From Bacteroidia bacterium (lineage in GTDB: Bacteria; Bacteroidota; Bacteroidia; Bacteroidales; Azobacteroidaceae), in NCBI GenBank assembly GCA_025999115.1, contig BNWW01000001.1, positions 24,603 through 88,602 on the forward strand: 64,000 nucleotides of DNA. Direction: 5' to 3'. Both the position numbers and the translations under genes were made by a program. Below are positions 34,266 through 43,586 of the stretch, piece by piece. A model generated the notes under the pieces. It made no database searches, was not told where the DNA came from, and saw only the letters and a program-made list of their open reading frames with translations. Position 1 is the stretch's first letter, and the number at the start of each line of letters is the position of its first letter.

Positions 34266-35213
34266 TTACAATTTGTTGTTTTTTTCAATCACAAAACAAG
34301 CTTGATCGCCATCATTTAAACGATTTAATTCCTTTGCTTTTTTACTAAATAAGCGCAAGTCTTTTTTTGATAATGTTTTCATATTTTCGCACCTATTGCC
34401 ATTTATAGAATAATATTCAGAAATCGCAAATGGATAATTGATAGAGTCGTATTTTACCTCTTTTATTTTTAGTCCATTCATTTGAACCAGGAGAGCAATA
34501 CTACTAATAGAGTGCAAGAAAAAATGACGAGGCGCATCCACTTGAACCCAATTCATTTGATATTTGCGCCATAAATAGCAATCCACTACGGGGATTCGGA
34601 TGATCAATAAACCATCGTCGGACAAAAGTTCTGTCAATTTTGACATGATAGCTGATGGATTGCTCATGTGCTCAAAAGAATGATGAAGCATAATCAAATC
34701 AAAATTTTCATGTAGGTCAAAAATTTCTTTTTTATACAATTTGACAGTATCAAAATAGGTTATATCCTCCTTTAAATACGGATCTATACCCGCTAAATTG
34801 CGAAATCCCCATTGGTGCATTTTGACTAATAGTTCTCCGATTCCACATCCGACGTCTAATATCTTTGAATTATAATTGAATTGCCCATTAGTTAAATAAA
34901 AATGGAGATCTCTGTACCGAGCTCGATAGAGTCTTGCTATCCAACCAATGGGTTTGAATTTTCCCAAACGGGACTGAATGGCATTTTTTAACAGATAATT
35001 GGCAAGTTTAGTTTTCAGTTTTACGTTTTCAACATGAAAGGAATAATAATTCTCCGGATAGTATTTTCCCATATCGTCCGGTATTTCTGCAATTTGGAGG
35101 CAACCACATTTGGCGCATTTAAAATACAAAAATTCATCGCCCATGCCAAAATTCATCTCTTTTCCGAGATAGGATGAATTCCAATTGGTATTCCCACATA
35201 TTTTACATTTCAT
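34266..35213 (-). CDS. Class I SAM-dependent methyltransferase with an N-terminal zinc-ribbon
   Basis: The 315-residue protein begins with CKICGNTNW and FKCAKCGCLQ, a four-cysteine zinc-binding element seen in sugar C-methyltransferase-like proteins. A Rossmann core follows: SKILDVGCGIGELLVKMHQW (motif I), NLAGIDPYLK, FDLIMLHHSFEHM and LLIIRIPVVDCYLW. It likely methylates a nucleotide sugar or polysaccharide. Its start overlaps the flippase stop (ATGA). Confidence 0.82.
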   Translation of the reverse strand: MKCKICGNTNWNSSYLGKEMNFGMGDEFLYFKCAKCGCLQIAEIPDDMGKYYPENYYSFHVENVKLKTKLANYLLKNAIQSRLGKFKPIGWIARLYRARYRDLHFYLTNGQFNYNSKILDVGCGIGELLVKMHQWGFRNLAGIDPYLKEDITYFDTVKLYKKEIFDLHENFDLIMLHHSFEHMSNPSAIMSKLTELLSDDGLLIIRIPVVDCYLWRKYQMNWVQVDAPRHFFLHSISSIALLVQMNGLKIKEVKYDSINYPFAISEYYSINGNRCENMKTLSKKDLRLFSKKAKELNRLNDGDQACFVIEKNNKL

Positions 35214-36649
35214 TTTCTTTTCAATAAAAAATTTATACTTTCTTTAAATATAATTGCATGACTTAATTGCAAGACGACCACATAAAGCGCAACAGAAATA
35301 GCGATTTTAAGCGAGATTAAAGCGTACAAATTTACTATATTTTTTGTTAATAACCATGCTATGAAAAAACAGCCGAGCGTTATTAACAAATAAGGTAAAA
35401 TGTCCTTTAATACATATTTTAATTGCAAGCCAATGAGTTTATTTACAAAATATTGCCAAATTAATAAGCTGAAAAAATTGATTGAGAGGAAGCCGATAAC
35501 CATTGGAAATATGCCGAACGGATACATTAAAAATACAACCAACAGTTGCAACAAACCGGTAATCATCATGCCATACATAAATAGATTGGATTTGCTATGT
35601 GTAAAAATTAAATTGGTGTACAAAGTGGACAGAAATATAAAAGCGCCCCAAATGCAGAATAATTGCAGGAAAGGCACACTTTCCAACCATTTTTCACCAA
35701 TGGTAAGCACAATAAATTCGCGTCCTACAAAAGCCAAGCCAAGCATCAAAGGAAAAGAAACAAAAGCGCCAAACCGGATTAACTTCCGTAAGATATTCAC
35801 TTGCCTGTTTTTATCTTCATTCACGTGAACTAAAACCGGTTGAGAAACGGAATTCATCATGCCTGCTATAAATAGATTCCCCATCCCCATCCATTTTTGT
35901 CCCTGGTTATAAATTCCTACCTGTTCCACACTATAAAATTTACCAAAAATAACTGAAAAAATATTGCTGTTTATGATTGAAAAAATATTGGTTACAAACA
36001 ATTTCATACTAAAAGAAAACATCTGTTTCAAAGGAGAAAAATCAAATAATAGACTGGGTTTCCATGGTGCAAAAATAAATGTCAGAATGTTTCCTAATGC
36101 AAGTTGCAGAACGGTTTGTACCGCGAGCGCCCAATACGCATATCCTTTTAACGCTAAAAGTAAACTAACCGAGAGAGAAATGAGTAGCGCAATGAGACAA
36201 ATAATTGACTGTTGCTTGACCATCAATTTTTTAAACATCACTGTCGAAGAAGCTGTTCCTATGCCGCCCATCACAAAACCAAGGAATAAAAACCGGGATA
36301 AATTTGTCAATTCCGGCTGTTTGTAAAACCGGGCAATCAGCGGAGCGCAAAAGAAAAGCGCCACATACAGCCCCAATCCTACGAAAACGGTAAACCAAAA
36401 AACGGCATTGTAATCTTTATGAGTAGCCTCTTTTTTATTGGTTAACGCTACCGCAAATCCGCTGTTAACAATGGTGGCGGCAATGCCGGTAAAAATAGCC
36501 AATACACCTACCATGCCATAATCCGTTTGATTCAAAGTACGGGCTAAGTAAATACCAAATACTACATTAAGCAACTGCTGGACGCCATTGCTGATGCCTC
36601 CCCAAAGAAGTCCGTTTGCTGTTTTTTGTTTGAGAGTTGATTCCGCCAT
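35210..36649 (-). CDS. Polysaccharide flippase, MOP/Wzx-type
   Basis: Inner-membrane exporter of lipid-linked sugar units. The 479 residues contain about 12-14 hydrophobic helices. The family N-terminus is KTANGLLWGGISNGVQQLL and GIYLARTLNQTDYGMVGV, with a central VEQVGIYNQGQKWMGMG. It is the first gene of the polysaccharide operon. I see no clear TAnnTTTG promoter in the 46 bp before it, which also hold the end of the AlbA-like remnant. No Wzy-type polymerase is visible in the window. Confidence 0.9.
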   Translation of the reverse strand: MAESTLKQKTANGLLWGGISNGVQQLLNVVFGIYLARTLNQTDYGMVGVLAIFTGIAATIVNSGFAVALTNKKEATHKDYNAVFWFTVFVGLGLYVALFFCAPLIARFYKQPELTNLSRFLFLGFVMGGIGTASSTVMFKKLMVKQQSIICLIALLISLSVSLLLALKGYAYWALAVQTVLQLALGNILTFIFAPWKPSLLFDFSPLKQMFSFSMKLFVTNIFSIINSNIFSVIFGKFYSVEQVGIYNQGQKWMGMGNLFIAGMMNSVSQPVLVHVNEDKNRQVNILRKLIRFGAFVSFPLMLGLAFVGREFIVLTIGEKWLESVPFLQLFCIWGAFIFLSTLYTNLIFTHSKSNLFMYGMMITGLLQLLVVFLMYPFGIFPMVIGFLSINFFSLLIWQYFVNKLIGLQLKYVLKDILPYLLITLGCFFIAWLLTKNIVNLYALISLKIAISVALYVVVLQLSHAIIFKESINFLLKRK

Positions 36650-36679
36650 TATTCAATTAAATTTTTCTTCGAATTTTCG

Positions 36680-37376
36680 TTATACTTGCTTTTTGTTAAA
36701 TTCTACATTTAATTTCAAAAACTCCCCTTTTTCCGTTAAACAATAACGTTGCTTTGGATGGTTGGGATTGGAAAATTCCGGCGTTATATATCCTCCTTCC
36801 AAAGAATGGATTAACTGGTGCGGTAACTGGTGCGGTAACTTCATTATTTCCTTTTATTTCTTTACGCCAAAACACAGTCACAAAATCGACGCCATATTCA
36901 TCAAAATTTGGCTGTCGAAGTCCAAGTTTTTCACATTCTTCCACAATCATTTTTGTGCCTGTTCCCATTTGTTCTATCGAACCGCGTAAATACATTGGAG
37001 TTGCTATCAGTGGATTACGCGGGCGGGAAAAATGCTTTCCGCTCAACATTTCAAGAGTCAAATCAGCCGGCAAATGCCCTGGATTACTGATTTCGAGCCT
37101 GTCTTTGAACAGCATGACCTGTACGCTGCCGTTGCTGTTGTAGCCGCGGTGGCAAATGGCATTAACAATTGCTTCTGTTACGGCTAACAAAGGAAGTTCG
37201 GGATTGGTAACTTTTTCGCCTCTAATTAAACTCAAATGTGTTAGAACTTCCTTTGTTTTTAATTCATCTTTATCGGCAAATGATTTGCGAACCAATTCTT
37301 TTTCTACTTTTTGAACACTACTTATAAAAATGTGAATTCTGTCCATTTCTCTTATATATAGGCTACCGGTACACAA
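36680..37376 (-). pseudogene. Truncated, frameshifted AlbA/RecG-like ATP-binding protein gene
   Basis: The remnant keeps the GHKL-type C-terminal part: LLAVTEAIVNAICHRGYNSN, VMLFKDRLEISNPGHLP and MGTGTKMIVEECEKLGL. The N-terminal AlbA_2 domain of about 200 residues is missing. The start overlaps the ATPase gene by 25 bp, marking the deletion edge. A frameshift after VTAPVTAPV shifts the last 45 residues; in the alternative frame the sequence continues QLIHSLEGGYITPEFSNPNH to TAA 36680-36682, as in intact relatives. Confidence 0.68.
36813..36840. repeat. 12-bp tandem repeat inside the AlbA-like remnant
   Basis: AACTGGTGCGGT is repeated twice with a further partial copy. On the minus strand it encodes VTAP units, a repeat type often variable in this protein family. 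The frameshift of the remnant lies next to it. Confidence 0.8.
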
Positions 37377-38557
37377 TCTACCTCTTTTGTTAAAGGCAAT
37401 AAGTTATTATACATACAAACCAGAGAACCTTTGCCTCGCTTCAATTGGGCATCGTCTATTTTGGAGAAATGCTCAATATCGCTGGTCGAAGGCTTGGCTG
37501 TCCGTTTTATTTCCACAGGATAAAGCGTGCCGTCTTGCTCAATAATTACATCAATCTCATTTTTTTCTTTATCACGATAAAAATAGATAGTGGGTTCTTT
37601 TCCTGCATTCCAATAGGATTTCAGTATTTCCGATACGACGTATGTTTCAAAAATAGCGCCACTCATTGCGCCTGTTTGCAAGGTTTCAACCGACTTCCAA
37701 CCGCACAGATAAACACAAAGTCCGGTATCAAGAAAGTAGAGTTTGGGCGTTTTTATTTGCCTGTTGGACAGATTTTTGTAATAGGGCTTCAAAATATAAA
37801 TCAATCCCGACGTTTCCAAAAGTGAAATCCACGCCTTAACGGTTTTTTCGGTAATATCCAATGAATTAGATATGTCTTTATAATTTAAAAGTTGCCCGGT
37901 TCTTGCCGCAATTACCCGGATAAATTGCAAAAAAATATGCTCATCTTCAATATTTTTCAACAACTTTATATCTCTTTCGATGTACGTTTTTAAATAGGAA
38001 GAAAAAAACAAATCCCTGTCAATATTGGGATTGGCAATCAATTTTGGGAAGGAACCATTAAAAATCAGGGTATAAACTTGATTAATATCAAACGATTCTC
38101 TGTTGTTTCCAACGATTTTATCCGGGACAAAAGGAACGGTTTCTCTTTGAAATTTTTCGGCTTGTGTTAATCCTTGCATTTCAATTACGGCAACTCTTCC
38201 TGCAAGAGATTCCGTCACGTTTTTCATCAATTCAAACGGTTGAGATCCGGTTAGCCAAAATAATCCGTCTTTTTTCTCCTTGTCAACAATAATTTTGATA
38301 TAAGGAAATAATTCGGGCGCATACTGAACTTCATCAATTAAAACAGGCGGTTTATATTGTTGCAGAAACAAATTCGGGTCGTTTTTGGCAAGATTGCGAA
38401 TTTCAATATCATCCAACGAAACAATCTTACGTTCCGATTCGACACACTTTTCAAACAAGGTCGTTTTCCCGACTTGTCGCGGCCCGGTCAAAAGGACAAC
38501 GGGGAAAGTGTTAGTCGCTCGTTTAATTACCTGATATAAAGTTCGTTCGTAGTACAT
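37352..38557 (-). CDS. AAA-type ATPase with C-terminal DUF4143 domain, intact
   Basis: The 401-residue protein has an AAA_14-type P-loop (VVLLTGPRQVGKTTLFEKCV, Walker A), Walker B-like KPPVLIDEVQYAP, and a sensor region FWLTGSQPFELMK. The C-terminal DUF4143 nuclease-like domain reads YFLDTGLCVYLCGW, GAIFETYVVSEILK, FYRDKEKNEIDVIIEQDGTL and YPVEIKRTAKPS, a PD-(D/E)xK-like arrangement. These ATPases are common accessory genes in Bacteroidota with unknown roles. A 14-bp-arm palindrome just upstream is a likely autoregulatory operator. Two decayed relatives lie at 17790 and 54892. Confidence 0.87.
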   Translation of the reverse strand: MYYERTLYQVIKRATNTFPVVLLTGPRQVGKTTLFEKCVESERKIVSLDDIEIRNLAKNDPNLFLQQYKPPVLIDEVQYAPELFPYIKIIVDKEKKDGLFWLTGSQPFELMKNVTESLAGRVAVIEMQGLTQAEKFQRETVPFVPDKIVGNNRESFDINQVYTLIFNGSFPKLIANPNIDRDLFFSSYLKTYIERDIKLLKNIEDEHIFLQFIRVIAARTGQLLNYKDISNSLDITEKTVKAWISLLETSGLIYILKPYYKNLSNRQIKTPKLYFLDTGLCVYLCGWKSVETLQTGAMSGAIFETYVVSEILKSYWNAGKEPTIYFYRDKEKNEIDVIIEQDGTLYPVEIKRTAKPSTSDIEHFSKIDDAQLKRGKGSLVCMYNNLLPLTKEVDCVPVAYI

Positions 38558-38571
38558 AATTTATTTTGTTT

Positions 38572-38602
38572 GACCAAAATGGAATGCAATTCCATTTTGG
38601 TC
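38572..38602. promoter_or_regulatory. Near-perfect 31-bp palindrome upstream of the ATPase gene (operator candidate)
   Basis: GACCAAAATGGAAT at 38572-38585 and its exact reverse complement at 38589-38602 flank a 3-nt centre (GCA). It lies 14 bp upstream of the ATPase start and next to a degenerate minus-strand -7 element (TATCTTCG at 38604-38611). A bound dimeric protein here would block transcription. Confidence 0.7.
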
Positions 38603-38621
38603 GCGAAGATACATAATTTTT

Positions 38622-41234
38622 TTATTTCCCTTTCAAAATCCGCTTAATATCATTCAGTTTATTCAGCGCCTCCACCGGCGTTAAATGATCAATCTCCAAA
38701 TTGAGAATCTCATCGCGAATCTGCGACAACACCGGGTCGTCCAACTGAAAGAAACTCATTTGATAGCCTTCGCGTTGTGTTGAAATTTCTTTAATTGGTT
38801 TGGCAATGCCGTTTTTCCGGTTATCACTTTCCAATTGCGTCAGAATTTCGTTGCTGCGTTTGACGATACTCATCGGCATTCCCGCCATTTTGGCTACGTG
38901 AATCCCGAAACTGTGTTCGCTGCCGCCTTTCACTAATTTTCTCAAAAAGATGACTTTATTATCGACTTCTTTCACGGAAACATTGTAATTTTTGATGCGT
39001 TTGAACGATTTTTCCATTTCGTTCAATTCGTGGTAATGCGTGGCGAAAAGCGTTTTTGCCCGTCCGCGCGGATGTTCGTGAATGTGCTCGACGATCGCCC
39101 AGGCAATCGAAATGCCGTCGTATGTGGAAGTACCGCGCCCTAACTCGTCAAACAGGATTAAACTCCTTTCCGACAGGTTGTTCAAAATATCGGCCGCTTC
39201 GTTCATTTCCACCATAAAGGTCGATTCGCCCAAGGAAATGTTGTCGCTGGCTCCTACGCGCGTAAAAATTTTATCCACCAAACCGATATGGGCCGATTCT
39301 GCCGGAACGAACGAGCCGATTTGCGTCAACAAAGTAATCAAAGCAGTTTGTCGTAGCAAAGCCGATTTACCCGCCATGTTCGGTCCGGTAATGATGATGA
39401 TTTGTTGGGCCTCATCGTCCAAAAACACATTGTTGGGAATATAATGTTCGCCCGGCGGCAATTGCGTTTCGATTACCGGATGGCGACCGTTTTTGATGTC
39501 AATCGCCTTGCCTTCATTCACTTGCGGACGAATGTATTTTTGCCGTTCGGCCGTTTTGGCAAACGATAGCAGACAATCGACTTGCGCAATCAGATTCGCA
39601 TTCGTCTGAACCGGCGCGATGTATTCCATCAATTCCAAGACCAATTCGTTGAACAATTTCGTTTCCAACGAAAGGATTTTATCTTCGGCTCCCAGAATTT
39701 TTTCTTCGTAAACCTTTAATTCTTCGGTAATATAGCGTTCGGCATTGACCAAAGTTTGTTTGCGAATCCATGAAGAAGGCACTTTGTCTTTGTGGGTATT
39801 CGTTACTTCGATGTAATAACCGAACACATTGTTGAAACTCACTTTCAATGACGGGATGCCGGTTGCTTCGCTTTCGCGCTGTTGAATTTTTAATAAAAAA
39901 TCTTTTCCCGAATAAGCGATTTGTCGCAATTCGTCCAATTCGGTGTTGACACCTTCGGCAATTACTTTGCCTTTGTTGAGCGCGATGGGCGGGTCGGGCA
40001 ACAATTCGCGGTCAATGCGGTCGCGAATGATGGAGCAAAGATTTAATTGTTCGCCGATGCGTTTCAAACTCGGTTCATCGGTATTCAAACAAAGTTCTTT
40101 TATAGTTGTCAGAGCGCTTAAAGCGGTTTTCAATTGCACCACTTCGCGTGGATTTACACGGGCGACGGCCACTTTGGAAATAATGCGTTCCAAATCGCCA
40201 ATCAAACTCAATGTTTGTTCCAATGAATCTTTGATTTCGGGATGGCGGAAAAAATGTTCCACCACCGACAAGCGGTCTTCAATCGGTTTTACTTCTTTCA
40301 ATGGGAAAACAATCCAACGTTTGAGCATTCGTGCGCCCATCGGAGTAATTGTTCGGTCGATAATATCGAGCAGCGATTTGCCGCCTTCGTTCATCGTATT
40401 TAAAAGTTCCAGACTGCGCACGGTAAATTTATCCAAACGCACGTAGCGGTCTTCTTCGATGCGTGAAAGCGCCGTGATATGCGCCGTTTGCGTATGTTGA
40501 GTGATGTCTAAATAGCAGAGAATCGCTCCCGAAGCTATAATGCCGTTCGTGAGATGTTGCACGCCGAAACCTTTCAAATTTTTGGTTTCAAATTGTTTTA
40601 AAAGGCGTTCGTTGGCGGTATCTTCGGTAAAAACCCAATCTTCCATTTCAAACGTGAGCCATTTGGAACCGAAATTTTCTTCAAACGAGCGGCGTTTGCT
40701 CCGGTCGATCAAGATTTCTTTGGGCGCAAAATTATGGAGTAGTTTGTCGATATAATTGGCGGGACCTTCGGCGGTAAGAAATTCGCCGGTCGATAAATCC
40801 AATAAAGCGATTCCGCAAACGGTTTTGTTGAAATGAATAGCGGCGAGGAAATTGTTTTCTTTGTGATTCAATACATTATCGTTGATGGAAAGACCGGGTG
40901 TAACCAATTCGGTAATGCCGCGTTTGACCAATTTGGTAGTTAATTTCGGGTCTTCCAATTGATCGCAAATCGCTACCCGTTTGCCTGCGCGGACTAATTT
41001 CGGCAAGTAAGTATCCAAAGCGTGGTGCGGAAATCCAGCCAATTCGACTGTTTGCGCTGCGCCGTTTTTTCGTTTAGTCAGTGTAATTCCCAATATTTCC
41101 GATGCAACAATCGCATCGTCGGAGAATGTTTCGTAGAAATCGCCCACGCGAAACAGTAAAATGGCGTCGGGATGTTTCGTTTTCATCTCCTTATACTGCT
41201 TCATCAACGGTGTTTCAACAAAGGATTTACTCAT
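38622..41234 (-). CDS. mutS: DNA mismatch repair protein MutS
   Basis: Recognises mismatches and starts repair with MutL. The 870 residues are of normal length: mismatch-contact motif [10 protein letters not shown] near residue 28, connector and clamp regions, ATPase motifs [14 protein letters not shown] (Walker A), [13 protein letters not shown] (signature) and [11 protein letters not shown], and a C-terminal dimerisation helix region. A minus-strand TATCTTTG lies 24 bp upstream. Confidence 0.97.
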   Translation of the reverse strand: MSKSFVETPLMKQYKEMKTKHPDAILLFRVGDFYETFSDDAIVASEILGITLTKRKNGAAQTVELAGFPHHALDTYLPKLVRAGKRVAICDQLEDPKLTTKLVKRGITELVTPGLSINDNVLNHKENNFLAAIHFNKTVCGIALLDLSTGEFLTAEGPANYIDKLLHNFAPKEILIDRSKRRSFEENFGSKWLTFEMEDWVFTEDTANERLLKQFETKNLKGFGVQHLTNGIIASGAILCYLDITQHTQTAHITALSRIEEDRYVRLDKFTVRSLELLNTMNEGGKSLLDIIDRTITPMGARMLKRWIVFPLKEVKPIEDRLSVVEHFFRHPEIKDSLEQTLSLIGDLERIISKVAVARVNPREVVQLKTALSALTTIKELCLNTDEPSLKRIGEQLNLCSIIRDRIDRELLPDPPIALNKGKVIAEGVNTELDELRQIAYSGKDFLLKIQQRESEATGIPSLKVSFNNVFGYYIEVTNTHKDKVPSSWIRKQTLVNAERYITEELKVYEEKILGAEDKILSLETKLFNELVLELMEYIAPVQTNANLIAQVDCLLSFAKTAERQKYIRPQVNEGKAIDIKNGRHPVIETQLPPGEHYIPNNVFLDDEAQQIIIITGPNMAGKSALLRQTALITLLTQIGSFVPAESAHIGLVDKIFTRVGASDNISLGESTFMVEMNEAADILNNLSERSLILFDELGRGTSTYDGISIAWAIVEHIHEHPRGRAKTLFATHYHELNEMEKSFKRIKNYNVSVKEVDNKVIFLRKLVKGGSEHSFGIHVAKMAGMPMSIVKRSNEILTQLESDNRKNGIAKPIKEISTQREGYQMSFFQLDDPVLSQIRDEILNLEIDHLTPVEALNKLNDIKRILKGK

Positions 41235-41257
41235 AATAAATTAGATATGATAAGCCG

Positions 41258-41265
41258 CAAAGATA
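41258..41265 (-). promoter_or_regulatory. mutS promoter -7 element (TATCTTTG)
   Basis: CAAAGATA on the plus strand, 24 bp before the mutS start. Confidence 0.6.
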
Positions 41266-41271
41266 CGGTTT

Positions 41272-42168
41272 TTAAATTAATTTTACCAGACCCTTTTCCA
41301 ACAAAATCTCCGGATGATACGACAATTTAGCTTGCCGTAACGAATCAATTCCCAAATCTTCTTCGCGATTGATGTAGCGATACGCCGCGCAATTATGTTC
41401 GGCAAATTGCTGATTCATCATCGTGAAGCCGCCGTCGATTTCGTAGAGGCTTTTTTCGGCATGAACGCCGAAGGTGTCGACGGTTAAGGCTTGCCCGTAG
41501 GAGTAGGCCAAAATTTCTCCGTTGATGCGTAAAGCGCCGCCGGTTAAGCCCAACTGTTCGTAATGTTCAAAGGCTTGATGTGTGGCCAAACATTCTTCCA
41601 CAAGCGATTGGTCGGTATTGCAACCGCCGTTTTCGGCACACCAGCGGCGATATAATTGCAGGCAATCGGGAATGATTTCGCGTGTAATCGGCAGATATTC
41701 CCATTGGTAAGTGCGTTTGAGTTTATTGATATGGTTGCGTTTGGATTGGTATTTTTTGCCGACCAATCGAATTAAATCGTCAGCCGGATAAAGGTATTCG
41801 TACCAATCGCGGTCGGTTTCAAAGGAAAAGCGACCGGGAAAGATTTGTTCGATTTGCTCAAACATTTTGGACGTTATGGCATACAAGCGGAAATCGTTGC
41901 CCCGTTCGGCGGCATCGGCCATTAAAATTTCGAATGCGGTCTTCAAATCGCCGTTTCCCAACGGAAACAGATAGCCGGGCATATCTTCCGATGTTTGAAA
42001 ACGGATAAATAAAAATTCGTTTCCTTTTACGGCGAAAGTCGTGTTATACAAATGCCTCCAACTGAAAATATTGGAAAACGAAAAGTCGCAATTGCGAAAA
42101 ACACTTGAGTTGAAAAAGGATTGAATGGTATCTTTATCTTCGATTCGGATGGGATTAAAAGCAAGCAT
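41272..42168 (-). CDS. DUF2156 family acyltransferase-like protein
   Basis: The 298-residue protein resembles DUF2156, which has a double-GNAT-like fold related to the catalytic part of phosphatidylglycerol lysyltransferases: RNCDFSFSNIFSWRHLY, YQSKRNHINKLKRTY, EILAYSYGQALTVDTFGVHA and YRYINREEDLGIDSLRQAKL. The membrane domain of MprF-type enzymes is absent, so lipid aminoacylation is not implied. It lies 9 bp after the panD stop and is probably co-transcribed. Confidence 0.8.
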   Translation of the reverse strand: MLAFNPIRIEDKDTIQSFFNSSVFRNCDFSFSNIFSWRHLYNTTFAVKGNEFLFIRFQTSEDMPGYLFPLGNGDLKTAFEILMADAAERGNDFRLYAITSKMFEQIEQIFPGRFSFETDRDWYEYLYPADDLIRLVGKKYQSKRNHINKLKRTYQWEYLPITREIIPDCLQLYRRWCAENGGCNTDQSLVEECLATHQAFEHYEQLGLTGGALRINGEILAYSYGQALTVDTFGVHAEKSLYEIDGGFTMMNQQFAEHNCAAYRYINREEDLGIDSLRQAKLSYHPEILLEKGLVKLI

Positions 42169-42177
42169 ATTTGGATT

Positions 42178-42519
42178 TTACAAATGATTATCCGTCGGGA
42201 AAACAACCGTCGGCTTAAATTTTTTGGCTTCTTCAAAATCCATCAAAGCGTACGACAGGATGATTATCGTATCGCCGGGCAGAAATTTGCGGGCGGCAGC
42301 TCCGTTGAGGCAGATAATGCCCGAACCGCGTTCGCCGGTAATCACATACGTTTCAATGCGTTCGCCGTTGTTATTGTTCAACACCTGCACTTTTTCGCCT
42401 TCGATGAAGTTGGCGGCATCCATTAAATCTTTGTCGATGGTAACGCTCCCGATATAGTTCAAATTGGCGTCCGTAACCGTTACGCGGTGCAATTTCGATT
42501 TGAGAACTTGAATCAGCAT
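42178..42519 (-). CDS. panD: Aspartate 1-decarboxylase proenzyme
   Basis: Makes beta-alanine from aspartate for pantothenate and coenzyme A. I chose ATG 42519 ([18 protein letters not shown]), which gives the normal length of 113 residues; the longer open frame is not conserved. The self-cleavage site that generates the pyruvoyl group is the Gly-Ser of NYIGSVTID, near residue 25. A minus-strand TACCTTTG lies 25 bp upstream. Confidence 0.95.
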   Translation of the reverse strand: MLIQVLKSKLHRVTVTDANLNYIGSVTIDKDLMDAANFIEGEKVQVLNNNNGERIETYVITGERGSGIICLNGAAARKFLPGDTIIILSYALMDFEEAKKFKPTVVFPTDNHL

Positions 42520-42544
42520 TCTTTTTTCATTTTGAAATCGATGG

Positions 42545-42552
42545 CAAAGGTA
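42545..42552 (-). promoter_or_regulatory. panD promoter -7 element (TACCTTTG)
   Basis: CAAAGGTA on the plus strand, 25 bp before the panD start. Confidence 0.55.
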
Positions 42553-42597
42553 ATATAAAATAGTTGTATATCTCACTTGATTTATAAAAAAATGTTT

Positions 42598-42605
42598 TAC
42601 TTTTG
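42598..42605 (+). promoter_or_regulatory. Promoter -7 element (TACTTTTG) of the 42671 lipoprotein gene
   Basis: Matches TAnnTTTG; a leader of about 58 nt would follow. Confidence 0.45.
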
Positions 42606-42621
42606 TTCCCTCAAATTGAAT

Positions 42622-42643
42622 GTACAGGACAGGTACAGGACAG
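42622..42643. repeat. 11-bp tandem direct repeat in a leader
   Basis: GTACAGGACAG occurs twice in a row and is followed by GTA. It lies in the putative 5' leader of the lipoprotein gene, 28 bp before its ATG. Confidence 0.85.
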
Positions 42644-42670
42644 GTATGGAAATTTTAATATTAATATAGA

Positions 42671-43570
42671 ATGAGAAATTTTTTTATGATGGCAATGGCT
42701 GCTTTAATAGTCGTGAATTTGTTATCTTCTTGCAACAATGATCCCTCTTCCGAAGAGGATGCCGGTGCAAAAACGAAAGAAACGGTATTGACCGGTGTGA
42801 TCCTGATGGCGGAAACAGGTACTGAACGGATTATACCTTGGATGTGGGATCCTATTCGTTGGGAATACGATTCGAATGACAAAGTGAATAAATATGACGG
42901 AGCGGAAGTAAGTTATCCGGACAACTCTATCCAACTGACAAAAATATCGGATTATACAACTATGATGGAATACGATACCGTTCTAATTATCTCAACGGCA
43001 GGGCGTTTATCACAAATCGTCCATAGCTATAGAGATGTATGGGTAGATAATCGAGTTTCTTATACGGTTAGTATTCGTGACTATCACTACGACGAACAAG
43101 GCTTTCTTGTAAAAATAACGGATCCTAAAATGGGGAAACGGGAAACTTACCGGGCTACCATTCAAAATGGAAACATAGCAAAAGCTGAAACTTTCGGGTA
43201 TTCGGTGCTCGATGGCGCTTTGGCTAAAACAATTACTTATAATTATACATACGACACAAAAGATTTTGTGCCGATGAGCGATTGGGCGCCCTATACACCG
43301 ATATTTCTTTCGGAAAATAGATTTATCCTGTCAGATAAGCTGTTGGGTAAAAAAAATAAAAATAATATAACAAGTGTCGAAGTTCAATATCAACCTTCCG
43401 AAAGTCAGGCACATATTAATCGGTTTACCTACGAACCGGAATACGATGAACAAAACATTTTGATTGCTGTTAAGCATACGGGGCAATTTACCGCTTATCA
43501 AGGCAGTGGGGGTCAAGCGGTAAGTTTCGACAATGCCAAAACATTATTTTTATATACCGAGAAAAAATAA
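42671..43570 (+). CDS. Exported lipoprotein of unknown function
   Basis: The 299-residue lipoprotein has a lipobox (VVNLLSSCNND). The rest is beta-rich with repeated patterns of the YD repeat or hairpin type: WEYDSNDKVNKYDGAEV, YHYDEQGFLVKITDP, TYNYTYDTKDFVP, and YEPEYDEQNILIAVKHTGQ. Similar lipoproteins in Bacteroidota track text-like YD strands without known function. No catalytic residues are evident. ftcD begins 16 bp after its stop, possibly in the same transcript. Confidence 0.65.
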   Translation: MRNFFMMAMAALIVVNLLSSCNNDPSSEEDAGAKTKETVLTGVILMAETGTERIIPWMWDPIRWEYDSNDKVNKYDGAEVSYPDNSIQLTKISDYTTMMEYDTVLIISTAGRLSQIVHSYRDVWVDNRVSYTVSIRDYHYDEQGFLVKITDPKMGKRETYRATIQNGNIAKAETFGYSVLDGALAKTITYNYTYDTKDFVPMSDWAPYTPIFLSENRFILSDKLLGKKNKNNITSVEVQYQPSESQAHINRFTYEPEYDEQNILIAVKHTGQFTAYQGSGGQAVSFDNAKTLFLYTEKK

Positions 43571-43586
43571 GTTGCTTTTTTCTTTT

